Assembly (NCBI RefSeq): GCF_042453785.1
Contig: NC_091667.1
Location: 36,076,001-36,140,000 of the forward strand
DNA length: 64,000 bases
Reading direction: 5' to 3'
From: Malus domestica
Taxonomy: Eukaryota > Streptophyta > Magnoliopsida > Rosales > Rosaceae
Of this stretch, positions 35,857-48,099 are shown piece by piece. Below the pieces are notes generated by a model, which saw only the letters and a list, made by a program, of their open reading frames with translations, was not told where the DNA came from and searched no databases. Position 1 is the stretch's first letter. Each line of letters begins with the position of its first letter. A program made the translations under genes and the position numbers.

Positions 35857-36240
35857 AAGTGCTTTCTAGAGAAACATGTGCTTCTTCATGAAACACTTCA
35901 AAGTGTTTTTCAATAAACACTTGAACTTTGAATAAACTTCAACTTGTTGCTTTACTTTTAATAAAAGCACTTATGAGCAAAAATGATTGGAGAAAGTCCT
36001 AATGTAAGTATCTTTCTCGCACACATATAAGATGGGAACACGGTGCTAAGACCAGGGAGAAAGGCAGATTTGTGATGACAAGGGCCGAAAGGCTTCATGT
36101 TTTTGTTTTATTTTAGTACCGGCTTTTGCTTTCTGGATTTGTAATTTTGATTTCTTGCTAATTAGTACTACAGTCTAATGATATTTCTCTTCATTTGTAC
36201 TACAGTCTAGTCCTATAACCTTATGTTTAATTCTCAACAA
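35857..36240 (+). repeat. Diverged direct repeat, copy B (uninterrupted)
   Basis: Carries, without interruption, the sequence that flanks the 29.7-34.0 kb insertion: gagaaacatgtgcttcttca continues directly into aacacttcaaagtgtttttc. The first block also occurs in part just upstream at about 35780-35856. Confidence 0.85.
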
Positions 36241-36414
36241 AAGCGAATTCAAAAGCAATGTGATGAATTCAATAGTTTTAAACAAACTAATCAATTTAGC
36301 CTAAATTACATCAGTAGAGCAGTCATAAAATCAATCAAAGCAAGCACAAGCAGAAAACACTTGACTGAACACTTACAATCCATATGAGAAAACAAGCCTC
36401 CCAGCTTCCCGCCC

Positions 36415-37443
36415 TCACACCTTCAAAAGCTGCATCTTGTTAGAAAATGCAATGGAAATCCAATCAGGCTGTGCAGCAGACCACTGCAGCTGATTAATCT
36501 CCGCACCTGCGGAGTACATCGACATGGGGTCGATTCCATTCGGCCCAGCAACCGTGGGCAGGTCCCAAATAAGCGCCCGAGTGTCATCCCCAGCAGAGCA
36601 AATGTGCCTACAACTCTGGGGGGCCCAAGCAATAGCATTTACACTACCTCTGTGCCTCTCCAGCTCCGCCACTGGCATGGTCGGCGATCGGATATCCAAG
36701 ATCACAACTTTATTGCTGTCCATCAGAATTGTAGCCATGGACCTCAAATCCTGCTTGTTCCAAGCCAATCGGAGCAAAGGGGTATCCGGCTGAGGGCTCT
36801 CGTAGATGATCGTGGAGTGCTCCTTGTCCCTCAAATCGAAAATTCTCACCGACCCATCAGCCGAAACCGAAGCAAAAACCCTAGCTTCCCCCCACGCGAT
36901 ATCGTATACCTCTTTATCGTGCGCAATCAGCTGGGTTTCGACGACCCCCTTTTCAATGTCCCAAATTGTGCAGGTGGTGTCGATGCTGGAAGTCCCAATT
37001 CGCCGGGGCTCGATGTCGTTCCAATCGAACGACGTCAGTGGGGCGCAGAACTCGCTGGTCTTGCTGTTGTTTAAAACCTGGATGGGCTCGACGGAGGAGT
37101 CGCCGACCTCCCAGAGGCGGAGGTAGTCGCCGGAGGAAGCTAAGAGGTCATTGGTTTTATGGAGGGCGTTGGGGTTCGGGTGGAACATGAGCTTGGTGGG
37201 CGGATAAGGGTGGTCGAAGGAGAGGGTCGGGTTCAGTTTTATTGAAAGGGTATCCGGGTCGAAGGAGAGGATGTCGACCCGGTTCGAGTACTCCTCGATA
37301 AAGCTGCCGACGGCGATCCGATGGTGCTGGTGGCGGGTTCGGGTTTGGGGCGAGGGGAAGGCCATGGCGTACAGCGGGTACGGCGACTCGTACGTCACCG
37401 AGTTCTCCTGTCGGAGATGCGATTCTTGCGTAGAGTTCTCCAT
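36415..37443 (-). CDS. TTG1: WD40 repeat protein TRANSPARENT TESTA GLABRA 1 (TTG1)
   Basis: Scaffold of MYB-bHLH-WD40 complexes that control anthocyanin and proanthocyanidin synthesis, trichomes, root hairs and seed-coat mucilage. It acts in the nucleus and cytosol. Intron-less frame of 342 aa from MENSTQESH at 37443. A five-codon upstream extension (MRKKK) is possible from 37458, but the shorter start gives the usual TTG1 length. Family landmarks are [91 protein letters not shown] and the C-terminus NKMQLLKV. These hold four WD-type repeats ending in IWD, IFD, LDI and IWD. The closest alternative, the LWD/AN11 paralog group, lacks this exact set of motifs. No defects were seen. Confidence 0.95.
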   Translation of the reverse strand: MENSTQESHLRQENSVTYESPYPLYAMAFPSPQTRTRHQHHRIAVGSFIEEYSNRVDILSFDPDTLSIKLNPTLSFDHPYPPTKLMFHPNPNALHKTNDLLASSGDYLRLWEVGDSSVEPIQVLNNSKTSEFCAPLTSFDWNDIEPRRIGTSSIDTTCTIWDIEKGVVETQLIAHDKEVYDIAWGEARVFASVSADGSVRIFDLRDKEHSTIIYESPQPDTPLLRLAWNKQDLRSMATILMDSNKVVILDIRSPTMPVAELERHRGSVNAIAWAPQSCRHICSAGDDTRALIWDLPTVAGPNGIDPMSMYSAGAEINQLQWSAAQPDWISIAFSNKMQLLKV

Positions 37444-38350
37444 TTTCTTCTTCCTCAAATTTTCTCGGGAAAGTGACGGAAAAGTTGTCGAGAGGGAGAA
37501 GAGGTAGTCTGGGGAAGGTTTCGGGTCGGGTTTCGGAAGAGAATTGGGAAGCAGGCGATGCTAACTCCAGAAACGACGTGTAGTTTGCGCGCGAGTAACT
37601 GAAAAGTTAGTTGGTCACCAAAGTCAAACTGTCAAAGTAGCTAGTGTGTGCTCCCACACGTATTTTGACTGGACTTCTCCATGGGCTTTGATTATATTTA
37701 GGCCTACATGTACATGCGATCCAGTATATGAAATGGGTTGGGCCATGATTATATTTAGGCCAGTATAGAGAAGTCCAGTCACATGTTTGGGCCTAATAGT
37801 GTAGGTCATGCCTAAGAACACTTGGTAGTATTTGGAAGGGGAGTGATTTTAGCTTATGGTGGCACATCGGGCATCACTTATTGTACATATACTTTGTGCA
37901 CAGCACAACAATTCATTATTATGTGTGAAGGAAATATCATGATCTTGATGCATAAAGCTAGATTAACTTAGACTCGATTGTAAAATCACACAAACGTACT
38001 AGAACACGAGATGTATCACGGTTCACAGAAGTTGAGCAACGTTAATGCTGGTGTAGTTTCGATTGAGAGTAAAGTAACAGAGTAACTAAGGTTTAAGATA
38101 CAAGGCTACGTTCACGTTAGTGTAATTTTCATTGAGAGAGTAAAGTAACTAGAGTAAAAGATATAGTGGGAGGCCCCTCTAAAAATGAGGGTGAGGAAAT
38201 CATTAAAGGACAATGGTAGGGAATCATTATTGGACAATGGTTTCCAGAGTTGTCACAATATTATCAATTCATTCAAAGTAATGTGTGAAGTCGTTAAATG
38301 TTGTATCTTGAAATTTTTTTCTATGAACAATATCTTTAGTTTAGCAATTA
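37444..38350. other. TTG1 promoter side and intergenic repeats
   Basis: The TTG1 promoter and leader lie at the left. A short direct repeat (tgattatatttaggcc) occurs near 37688 and 37747. A diverged duplicate (gagtaaagtaac) occurs near 38068 and 38138. No gene is supported. Confidence 0.45.
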
Positions 38351-38506
38351 AAAGTAAGGTGGTGCTATGCACGTACTCATTTTTACCTCTTACATAACCC
38401 TCTCAATTTACAGTAGTCAGATCAAATGAATTCAAGAATATCAATGAACAAAAGTTAACAAGGGCGTATGGGAGGTAAAAAAATGTGTGTGAATAACACT
38501 ACCCTA
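38351..38506. repeat. Foldback MITE
   Basis: The left arm (cgtactcatttttacctctt) pairs with the reverse complement of the right arm (cacacatttttttacctccc). Same family as 12.71-12.85 kb and the partial copy at 35.29-35.36 kb. Confidence 0.65.
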
Positions 38507-38522
38507 AAAGTATTGTATATAA

Positions 38523-39048
38523 GAGCATTTCTAATAGGGGTCCCTATTTAGGCACTCACATCACCACCACCAGCTTTGAGGACTCGTTTAAGAACTTAAA
38601 GGAAATATTTGGGTCCCTAAAGGAATATTTTCTGCAATGGAATGTCCTTGTAGTATAATTTTTTAATGTAGGGACTAAAATATTAAAAAAGTATTGTTGT
38701 TGGAGTATTGTGGTTGTTAATAAAAGTCAAAAAGCTTTCTCTATCGTTGGTTTCTGAATGATTGAACAAAAAATGAAGATGTTCTGCAGCATTTGCACGT
38801 GCAGGGTTTTTAAAAAAACAACAAGAGAAGCTGATGTGCAGCATTTCCACTCAAAATAAACAGTGGGCCTCTCTTTGAGTCCTATATACAGTTTTCATAT
38901 ATAAAGATTTCTTAAAGTAGCTAGCGAGTCGTATATATTAAGATATTTTGATGACTTATATTCTGATTCATTTGAAAACCTTTTGTACCTATATTTATGA
39001 ATTATACAATTGTAGAGACTCAATTTAAAATTCCTATTGAAGATGCTC
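38523..39048. mobile_element. Harbinger-like MITE, about 526 bp
   Basis: The termini are GAGCATTTCTAATAGG (left) and GAGCATCTTCAATAGG (reverse complement of right). The flanking triplets are TAA and TAT, so the target duplication has one change. It is related by termini to the elements at 19.7, 29.7 and 50.3 kb. Confidence 0.65.
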
Positions 39049-39151
39049 TATGTAATGTTACATCACACATGTGATATTTTACGATAATACAGAAAAATTT
39101 GACATACATGCTGAATGGAAATTTCGTCTCTTACAATAATAACAAAAATGA

Positions 39152-39374
39152 ATGAGGATCTTCTTTGGATTCTCTTTGTGAGGATGCTAGAGATCCTCTG
39201 ATTAAGTCCGTTCATTGTAAATCGTGCGACCAGTTTTCATTAAGTATTATTTATATTCAATTTTAAATAAAAAAAATTACAATAATTTCTAACCGTACGA
39301 TGTACGATGAACGGACATGATTAGAGGATCTCTGGGATCCTCACAAAAAGAATCCGGAAAGGATCCTCATTCCA
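39152..39374. repeat. Foldback MITE, about 220 bp
   Basis: The left arm GAATGAGGATCTTCTTTGG pairs with GAATGAGGATCCTTTCCGG (reverse complement of right). The arms continue through gtgaggat and agagatcctct, around an AT-rich centre. Confidence 0.8.
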
Positions 39375-42300
39375 CAAAAATGACATGTTATGCTTAAGTA
39401 TTACCTCATACACATGTTTCATGCACCAACACATCATTTCTAGCATCAGTAGCAAATTGTTACCTTAATTTAAAGAAAATTTGAAGGTGCTCCATCATGG
39501 CTTGTGTAAATAAACACTTGGGTCAATAGCTTGTTAGAGTGGCTCTTTTTATTTATATTTATTTGCTCATGAACATGTTACAAATGTCTAGCATATGTTA
39601 TGCTAGTGATTACAAAGTGCACTCAACGCAATTGTTGGCGGTAATAACGATTATTAAATTGCGACTATAGTTATGGACCGGATACTTTGAAGGAGAGCTG
39701 AAATCATAGAACCAGCAATATCTTCACCAATTTGCAAGCAAAAATTATTAGGTTGTAAAAGAAATGATGGACTTAGGGGCGGCAGTGAGTTTCTTCCTCA
39801 TTCTTTAATCCTACAAACGCACTAGAATTCTTTTTTTTTTTTCGAGTAAATTTGTGGTTCAACTTGTGTCAATGTATGGAGAAATTTATATAAAATGTAA
39901 TGACCATTTGATCGCCATGTGATATATCGATTCAGTAATATAATTTTATGTGTTGGAACTTGCACATGTCATTATCTAATTCAAACGGGATGCCACCATC
40001 AAAGTAAATTAGTTCTACTGTAAATTCTTTTTATATTCACGTGACAACATTTTAATAAATTGACTTACATGTCTTGAACACGTGACATCCTAGCCAATAA
40101 CCTGTCATCATCTATGGCCAATAATACAGATTTGGATCTAATCCGAATCCAAATTGTAGGGATTCTATGAATTCTTACATCTTAATCATTTATCATATAT
40201 TGTGCGATCAGAAATTATTTAAATTTTATTATTTAAAATTAAATATAAATAATAACTAATAAAAACAAGCTACATTATATATGATAAACTATTAAAATGT
40301 GAACATCTCCAGAGTTTCCACAAAGAAAATCCAAAAAGATGCCCATCCCAATAATGCCTGCCAATTCGGTGCAACTTGGGAGGATAGGACATGGGAGTCA
40401 TTGACTAGATCAGTAGACCAAGTCACCATGCTTGTCAGTTTATGTTGATGGCACCGAGAGACCCGCCGGTGGTGGCCTAACTTTTGTCCCTCGCGTGATT
40501 TCATCACCTCGTCATGGTATGACGCACAACGCGTCTGCAAATGTGATGTCATAACCTTGCATCGAAACAGTAAGCATTGGGTTCCATAGATTAACCATTG
40601 TTTCCAGTTTTTGGAGGGCATGGGGGGACTTAATTGATCTTGCTATGTCTAATTAACAATTGCTAATTACTATAATATATCTAATTAACGGTCTCAAACT
40701 CTCCAAAATGGACGGAAACTACAGATATTATAATGCAATTGGGTCTTAAAAAAAGGTTTAGATGCTGCTTGTGGTGCTCCCTCCATGGATGGAGATGGAG
40801 CGATTGCTCTCTTGGGAAGCCAAACTATATCAGCCAAAGTTTAGTGGGATGCGGACTTTGTATCAGTAAAGCTGACTTTTCCTAACTACATTCAAATTCC
40901 CAAGAATTCATAGATCTATGAGTATCGCAGGTTTATATCTCCGGTTACACATAATCAAGACATACGAGGAAAAGTCATGTTCTCAAAGTTTAAGGTACAA
41001 ACAAATATGGACAAGACACAGATGACGACGAGTATGATTGATGTAATCTCTGATAATGTAAGAGCATGACACATACGTATCTGTCGCGATTTCAATAGTT
41101 AAATGTATAAAGTACAATGGATTTGGACAAAACATGCAGAACTTTTGAGTATTGACGAGTATATAACACAGGAGGATCGTATCTGTTGCGGTTCCATGAG
41201 TCAATTACCGACATGCCATATGTACTGTAGATAACTTTAGCTTTGAACTGATTAATTTCAAGTTTGAAATTGAAATGTGAACAAATTTAAAAAATACCAC
41301 ATATTGTTGGCTATTGTATGTCGACCAACCCTAATTATCTTTTTTTTTTAATAAGAAACCCTAATAATCTTGTCGCTATGTGGTCATCGATCGTAATAGA
41401 AAGTAGGCATTTAATAGAATAAACCACTAAACAAACCTATTGGGGATGAAATGGTCATAAAGGTGGCCGAAAAAAATACAGTCACTAACAACGGTGGACT
41501 TAGGAGAAAAGCCAATCTTATAGAATTTTAGGGTTAGGATTTCTTAATAATTATGATGGGAACGCCAGAGGCTAGGACTAAAGATAGCAATTCAATCCGT
41601 TAAACTCAATAACCTTGGAAAACAACTTGAATGAGGCGAGTTTGGAGATGAATATTTGGATATGGATAAAAACAATGAATATTATCTGGTTGCAGTTTTG
41701 AATATGGTTATATAGGTCTCTGATTCGTATCTAGCTCCGAATCCGCCTAGAATAATATAATCCAATATATATATTCACAAGTATTGGAATTACTTGATAA
41801 TTTGTTCTGTCTTTTTGTTTGCTTTTGTTATCCCTTCCCTTTTTTTTCGTACCAATTTGCTTAACTTGCTCATATTTGGTTTATCATGAACACCTCCAAA
41901 ATATGTTATGCTTTTGATGAGTTGGATGTGAATATTTTATTACAAAATTAGCATCTATTAAATTATAATGTGTTAGTTAAACAAATAATTTGTTTTGCAT
42001 TGACGAGATGAATATAACTATTAGTCGATGAGAAACTTGTTACCCGGTAGATATGATTTCGGATAATCTCCGATTGTTAATTTGCCGTTTTGAATATGGT
42101 TAACCTTCATGGTTATGAAGATTGGTACGATATTTTCATTCCCAAACCGAATGGTTGTAATTTCTAGCTAGGGCATGTTAATCCTGTACTGATTGGTCGT
42201 ATACCTACGGGACCCACGGCATAAATTAGGGCACATGGGATGGGGTGGGATGGCACCTAACCTGAGCAAGTTAATTCGCACCAGTTTTTCTACCGCCATA

Positions 42301-44375
42301 TTAACAGGGACCATTGGTGTTTGGTCAGTCGCATGCTCACATGCCTGCATATATATACATCTACCTCTGGCAGCCCTGCCCGCCCGCTCTGCCCTGCAGG
42401 TTTCGAAACTTCTCCAGTCTTCTAGCATCAAAGAAACAACAAACATTAATGCTTAGCTGCTCAAAGAAAGAAATAAAAATTACTACTCAAAAGTTAGATT
42501 TTTGTGTGCATAATCAGAACCGTTTATATTATAAATCATTTCATAAAGATCGTTTCTGCAAATAAAATAATTAAAACTCAAGTCGTTTAGTTATCAAACT
42601 ATATATAAACAGTTAAACAAAATTGGTAAAAGTATTACAAACTGTCTACATATTTGTTATAATAGATTAACTAAAGTTTTAATTCTTTTTTTTTTTTTTT
42701 GCAGAGACAATCTTTGACATAATGATTCATAATATGTCAGATTCTCATCATAAGTACAAAACTCTACGATTTTGATTCGAACACAAAAAAATTTAAATTG
42801 AAGTTTCTACACATTCTTGAGTAGCCAACTATTGTTCAACAACAAATACTAACCGACAGTCAAACCGACCTGTTTTACTTTTAGGGCCAGTCATGAAGTG
42901 GGGAAGGAGATCTTGTCCATAAACTATCATCCTATTTCTACACCATTGATTCATTTTCCACAGCTTAGCCTTAGAGATTGGATTGTATTTTACTCTGACC
43001 TCTGCAAATATGAATGGTGTGTAATTGACCGATCAATTGTTTTGTTCGGAAAGATAAGATTAGAACGTTTGTAACACCACATACTGAGAGATAAGCTAAC
43101 CCTCTGTAGATGATTAATACCAAAAGGTATAACTAGTACTATGACATGGTTGAAGTTTTCAATACGTCAAAAATTAATCATGAACATAATCCATTAGTAT
43201 TAGCAGCCCAAAACACACGCAGCAATGTCATAATCTCATGGATTGAATGATACACAGCACGATGCTATAGATTGTCATCTTTTAGGGTTTTTAGCAATGA
43301 TGTATACTGGTCATTTCTAATCCACACAAAAACCGCATTTTCCACACTCCATGGCTGATGCAACTGCATGCACTTGCAATTGCTAGACCTTGATAACGCA
43401 GAGGGCGGTGGTAACTTTTGTGGTTGTGAACCAATGGCTAATTGGCAATGGCACAGGTTTAGATTTTTGCGAATCTAGATAGTACGCCATGTGTAAGTTA
43501 TGCAACATATATTTGAAGGTTCTGTGAAAGATAATAGAATCCACCAATTATGTCTCCCCTCCCCTTGGGATCTATCAATGCACAAAGTGAACAAAAAGTA
43601 AATTAAATTTGGAAGCAAAGCAAGTACCGAGTTTTGTTCTAGCTAGCAACATTTTTACTTATCTTTTTATTTTAATCTTCCTATTTTTATTTATGTCACG
43701 GATATTTTATTTGTACAAAAAACAAAAAGTGTAATTACTTTTTAGGTGGCGTGGAAAATGGTGCACTTTTTCTTTTCTTTTCGTATTTTATTGAACTTAA
43801 AAGACAGAGCGAGTTTTTGCTTTAGGGATTAGGTGGTTGTGAGCATTACACTGTAGTTGAATGATTGTGATTTAATCTGTGTGTTTGTTTGAGTCTAAAT
43901 TAGAGATAAACAATGTGTTACACAAAGTTTATATTTAAAATCCTAATATTAATAATAATTAATGTGTTGGTAATGCTCACCCAGACTGGTGAGCAAAAAT
44001 GCTCTCCAAAAGATATGGTGAATTTTTTAATTTGTTAGGACAAAGGTTCTATTCTATAATACAAATTTTTTTTCATTGTTACAGGAACACGGATGAAACA
44101 CCACGTGTCTTTATGTAAGTGGTGGAAAATTTTATTTTTTAAGTTATTAACTTTTTAACACACATATCCCACCATTTGTATAATGACACGTGGTGTACTA
44201 CCTCGTGTGACGATTACGCCGAAAATTTTATCCTAGAATTCAACCAGCGCTTAGCAATCCATGCACAAAATGAAAGTAGTACTTCCGGTGGGTTTTTTAT
44301 GCATGTCTAAGAATCTGATCAAGGAAGAGAGCCGCCCTGTAGCTTTTTCATTTGCAATCTTCCTTATAAACGAAC
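39375..44375. other. Gene-free region, about 5 kb
   Basis: AT-rich sequence. A diverged foldback of the 39.15-kb family spans about 40133-40345 (gaatccaaattgtagggatt against aaaatccaaaaagatg). Open frames such as 40292-40621 (-) and 42168-42456 show no recognised domain. No gene is supported. Confidence 0.5.
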
Positions 44376-44378
44376 TAA

Positions 44379-45394
44379 GGGTGCGTTTGTTATACTGGAC
44401 TATCTCGGACTGGACTAGCTTCAAGGACTAAGTTTGACTGGTTTAGACTAGACTAAACTGGACTGACTTAGTGAAGCGTTTGATGCCGTGTCAGACTAAA
44501 AAACAGGATAACAACAAATTCTAATATTATATTTTCTCATTCATATTTTATTAATATTTTATATTATTTAATACATATTTAGTAATATTTTATTACTACC
44601 ACTGTCTATTTCTTTTAACATTCTGAAAACCTCTCATCTCCTTTCCTAATTATTTTTCCTCTGATCCCTTTTTCTTCCTAATTTTGCCCCAACCCTCTCC
44701 CTCTCTTCGTCTTTTCCTTTTCCTTTCCATTCTCCTCCCTCAAAACAACGTCATTCATCACCCCTTTTTGTTCTCTCTTATTTTCCCTTTCCTTTTCTTT
44801 GCTGTTGTCGTTCATCACCCCCTCTGATTTTCTCATAAAATCTCTTAATTTTATGAGAAAAATGAAGAATTTTTCTACTGAGTTTGTTGTTGTTATCGAA
44901 TTGATTTTTTTTTTCTTTTCAAATTTTGGTGGTTGGATGTTAAGAATTAGGCGGTGGGTGTGGTGGGTTTCAAATCTGGCTATAGGTGGCTAGAGTTGCA
45001 AAGAAGCAGACTTTGTAAGCAACGTGTAGACTTGTAGCATGAAGAGGATGGAGCAACTGTCGTCGTCGCGACCGAGTTCGAGCCAAGCTCAGATCTCGGT
45101 GGAGCAGAAAGAGAAGAAAGCGAGGAGAGAGGAGGAGGGGAAGGGGGAATTGGCGAGAGGGAATGATGGTGGCTCTCGGCGTTTGTGAAAACATAGGAGC
45201 AGAGGAAGACGAGAGGGAGTTAGTCCCCGCTAAACCCATGGTTCTCGACAGGTTTGCTAGCGAGGGAGTTAGTCCCCGTGAATCCCTTCTAATCTCATTA
45301 AACTTAGTTCTGGACTGTTAACAAACACGAGACTAGACTACTACATAGTCCAGTCCAAACCAGCGAAAGCTAGCGAGCTCAAACAAACGCCCCC
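44379..45394. mobile_element. Harbinger-like element, 1.0 kb, TSD TAA
   Basis: The termini GGGTGCGTTTGTT and GGGGGCGTTTGTT (reverse complement of right) differ at one base. TAA flanks both ends (44376-44378 and 45395-45397). The subterminal ggactggactagct and agtccagtccaaacc repeats match those of the 3.4-kb element at 30.5 kb. It has no transposase. Confidence 0.85.
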
Positions 45395-45397
45395 TAA

Positions 45398-46472
45398 GGT
45401 CCCACCTTCCATTTGTTTGTTTGTTTTATTTATTTATTATTATTATTTTAATCAAGTAAGATATGTTCATTACATTAAAAACTAGTCTCAATAAGAATTG
45501 GATAAACAACTAAAGATAAAGTAACAGGGCCAAGCAAAATGAGAACAGTAACCAAAGATACAACGGGAGGTCCACACAAGTTTAAGCCCGAAGGCCGCAA
45601 AAAATAAAAGATAAATAAAAAAAATAAAAAAACCCTAATCTCTAGCAGAAAAAACCACACTACCGCCACTGACACATCTTTGGAGGAAGCCAAATTCCAA
45701 ACCGAGTCTCTTTACGAGCCCTTCAAATATATACAAACAAAGAAGCATATGGGTAGAGAGTGAGGCTAAGGGGTATGTAAAATACACAACACTAGGGATC
45801 CGACATGCAGGTTTCAGGAATGGAAGTGAGAGAGGTCAGTAGATATGATATCCAATTTCTAATAGGAGCCTGCCGATTCGAGCACATGATGGGATTGAGA
45901 TGAAGTATCACAGCTAGGGAGGGGAAGGAACGAAAATTTAAAGACCAAAAGTAATAAAAGTGGGCGAAATACGACGGATAAGAGACATGAAGCCTAAATA
46001 TGAGACAAGCTCAAGAGATGTTGGGACCTAGCTCAAGAAAAATTAAGATAAAACTCGAGGGATAACCGAGAATGGAAATGAAGGAAGGAGACTAGAAAAG
46101 GGGAAGGAAGAAGAAGTGGATGCAGGGATGAGGAAAGTGAAGAAGAGATAAGAGGGAAGGAAAATAAGGAAAGGATAAAAAAGAAAGGAGGAAATGAGGA
46201 GAAAAAAGAGATAACGAGCTGCTGCCTGCCCCAAGCAAAGCAAGGGGCGGCGGCTGAGGAGTCCACATAGAGAGAGAGAGAGAGACCGCGTCTTGGTTTG
46301 CCTCGTTACCTTTCATTTGTATTTTGTAAGAATTTGATCGTTTGCTTACCAAATAAAAGATAGAAAGTAAGACATAATTAATAATTTAATTGTCTGTAGT
46401 TTTTACGTAAGCGACTTTGCTGTCCAATTCTCCCACATTAGGTGTACATAAATATTGCTATGCAAGATCACG
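45398..46472. other. Repeat-derived region without a gene
   Basis: Purine-rich plus strand (about 46075-46220) with a short GA run at 46269-46284. The apparent Ser/Phe-rich frames on the minus strand follow from this composition. No domain is recognised. Confidence 0.45.
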
Positions 46473-46596
46473 AAATTAAATTTGTAAACTAAATAATATA
46501 GAAATTGATGATTGTATAATTACTTAAGCGTTAATAAATGTGCTCATTTCTTATTAATAACACATCATTTAATTTATAAATTTTATATTAAATTTA
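46473..46596. repeat. MITE related to the one at the RING duplication
   Basis: It starts taaatttgtaaac, contains cgttaataaatgtgctcatt, and ends ttatattaaattta. This parallels the halves at 17.15 and 18.24 kb. Confidence 0.6.
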
Positions 46597-47739
46597 AGGG
46601 TAAAAGACTGTTTACTACCCTCATGTTTCGTGGTTTTCAACATTTAGTACATCAAGTTTTTTTCGTCTCAAAGTCATACCTAAAGTGTAAATTTTGGGAC
46701 AGTCTCATACATCCGTTAGTCAAACTATTAAGTCTCCGTGGACATTGATTGGGCGCCACGTGTCATCCAAGTAGAAATTAAAAATAAATTATTTATAAAA
46801 TAAATAAATAAATAAATAATATATATATATATAGAAAAAAAAAAAACCTTCATCTTCCCAAGATTCGAAGGAAGAAGAAGAAGAAGAAGAAGGAGAAGGA
46901 AGAAGAAGGAAGAAGGAGGAAGAAAAAAAAAATTGCATTTAGAGGAAAAAGAAGAAGAAGAAGGAAGAAGAAGGAGGAAGGAGGAAGGAGAAAAAAAAAA
47001 TCTTCCCCAGATTCGGAGGAAGAAGAAGAAGAAGAAGGGGAAGGAAGAAGGAGAAGAAGGAAGAAAAAAGAAGGAAAAAAAAAACCGAATCTGCAACCCA
47101 GATTTGGAGGAAGAAGAAGAAGAAGAGGAAGGAAGAAGGAGGAAGGAGAAGGAAGAAGGAGGAAGAAGAAAAAAAAAATCTTCCCCAGATTCGAAGGAAG
47201 AAGAAGAAGAAGAAGAAAAAGGAGAAGGAAGAAGAAAGGAAGAAGGAGAAGAAGGGAAAGGAAGAAGGAGGAAGGAAGAAGGAGAAGAAGGAGGAAGAAA
47301 AAAAAAAGTTTCAGTCGGAGGAAGAAGAAGAAGAAGAAGGAAGAAGGAGGAATGAGGAAGGAGGAAGAAGAAGAAAGAAGAAAAAAAAAAATCTTCCCCG
47401 AGGAAGAAGAAGTAGAAGAAGAAGAAGGAGAAGGAAGAAGGAAAAGAGGGAGGAAGGAGGGGGAAGGAGGGAGAAGGAGGGAGAAAAAAAAAGTTGCAGT
47501 AAGAAGAAGAAGAAGAAGAAAGAAGAAGAAGAAAAAAAAACGTGAATGACACGTGGCGCTTAGTCAATGTCCACATGGGCGCCACGTCACAGTTAACGGG
47601 AGACTGAACAGTTTGACTATCGGATGTATGAGACTGTCCCAAAATTTACACTTTAGGTATGACTCCGAGACAAAAAAAACTTGATGTACTAAACGTTGAA
47701 AACCACAAAATATGAAGGTAGTAAACAGTCGTTTACCCT
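46597..47739. mobile_element. Long-TIR element filled with a purine tract
   Basis: Inverted repeats of roughly 150-170 bases start AGGGTAAAAGACTGTTTACTAC (first 20 bases AGGGTAAAAGACTGTTTACT) on the left and AGGGTAAACGACTGTTTACT on the right in reverse complement. A 7-bp repeat AAATTTA abuts both ends (46590-46596 and 47740-47746). Both arms contain cgccacgtg and the segment gacagtctcatacatccg. The interior (about 46868-47538) is almost pure purine on the plus strand, broken by repeated cttccccagattcg units. The long TIRs suggest a Mutator-like type. No transposase is present. Confidence 0.75.
46868..47538 (+). repeat. Polypurine tract (GAAGAAGGA-type), about 670 bp
   Basis: Built of degenerate gaagaagaaggaggaag units, interrupted about every 80-160 bases by aaaaaaaatcttccccagat-like motifs. 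The long Glu/Arg/Lys frames on plus and Ser/Phe/Pro frames on minus are by-products. Confidence 0.9.
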
Positions 47740-47774
47740 AAATTTAATTTTCCTAACATTATTCACAAGTGAAC

Positions 47775-47957
47775 TCTGAATCCTTTTCCTAGGATTCAAG
47801 GGATTCTGTTTATCGTACATTGTGCGATTAGTTTTCGTTAGGTATTATTTATATTAAATTTTAAATTTTAAATTTCAAATAATTTCTGATCGCACGATAT
47901 ACGATGAACGAACACAATTATGAGATTCTCTGGGTCCCAAGAAAAGGATTCGGGAAC
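47775..47957. repeat. Foldback MITE next to the oxygenase promoter
   Basis: The left arm (tgaatccttttcctaggatt) pairs with the reverse complement of the right arm (ccgaatccttttcttgggac). The centre has tcgtacattgtgcgat and atcgcacgatatacga. It ends within about 10 bp of the TATA box below. Confidence 0.7.
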
Positions 47958-47964
47958 CTTTTCC

Positions 47965-47972
47965 TATAAATA
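47965..47972 (+). promoter_or_regulatory. TATA box of the DMR6-like gene
   Basis: TATAAATA lies about 130 bp upstream of the start codon, leaving room for a leader of about 100 bases. Confidence 0.65.
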
Positions 47973-48099
47973 CAATGGGCAAATCACTAGCTGTGCAACT
48001 TCCTAGAACTTCACTAGCTCTAAATTAAGCTTAGCAGCTGAGAGAGAGACGGCATTTTTATTGCTGCCTTTGTCTCCCCCTTCGAACTTATACAGAAAC

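Noticed and set aside
46728-47642. 304-codon minus-strand frame rich in Ser/Phe/Pro and matching Glu/Lys/Arg frames on plus
   Set aside because: Purely the translation of a polypurine tract inside a transposon. It has no domain and no start context.
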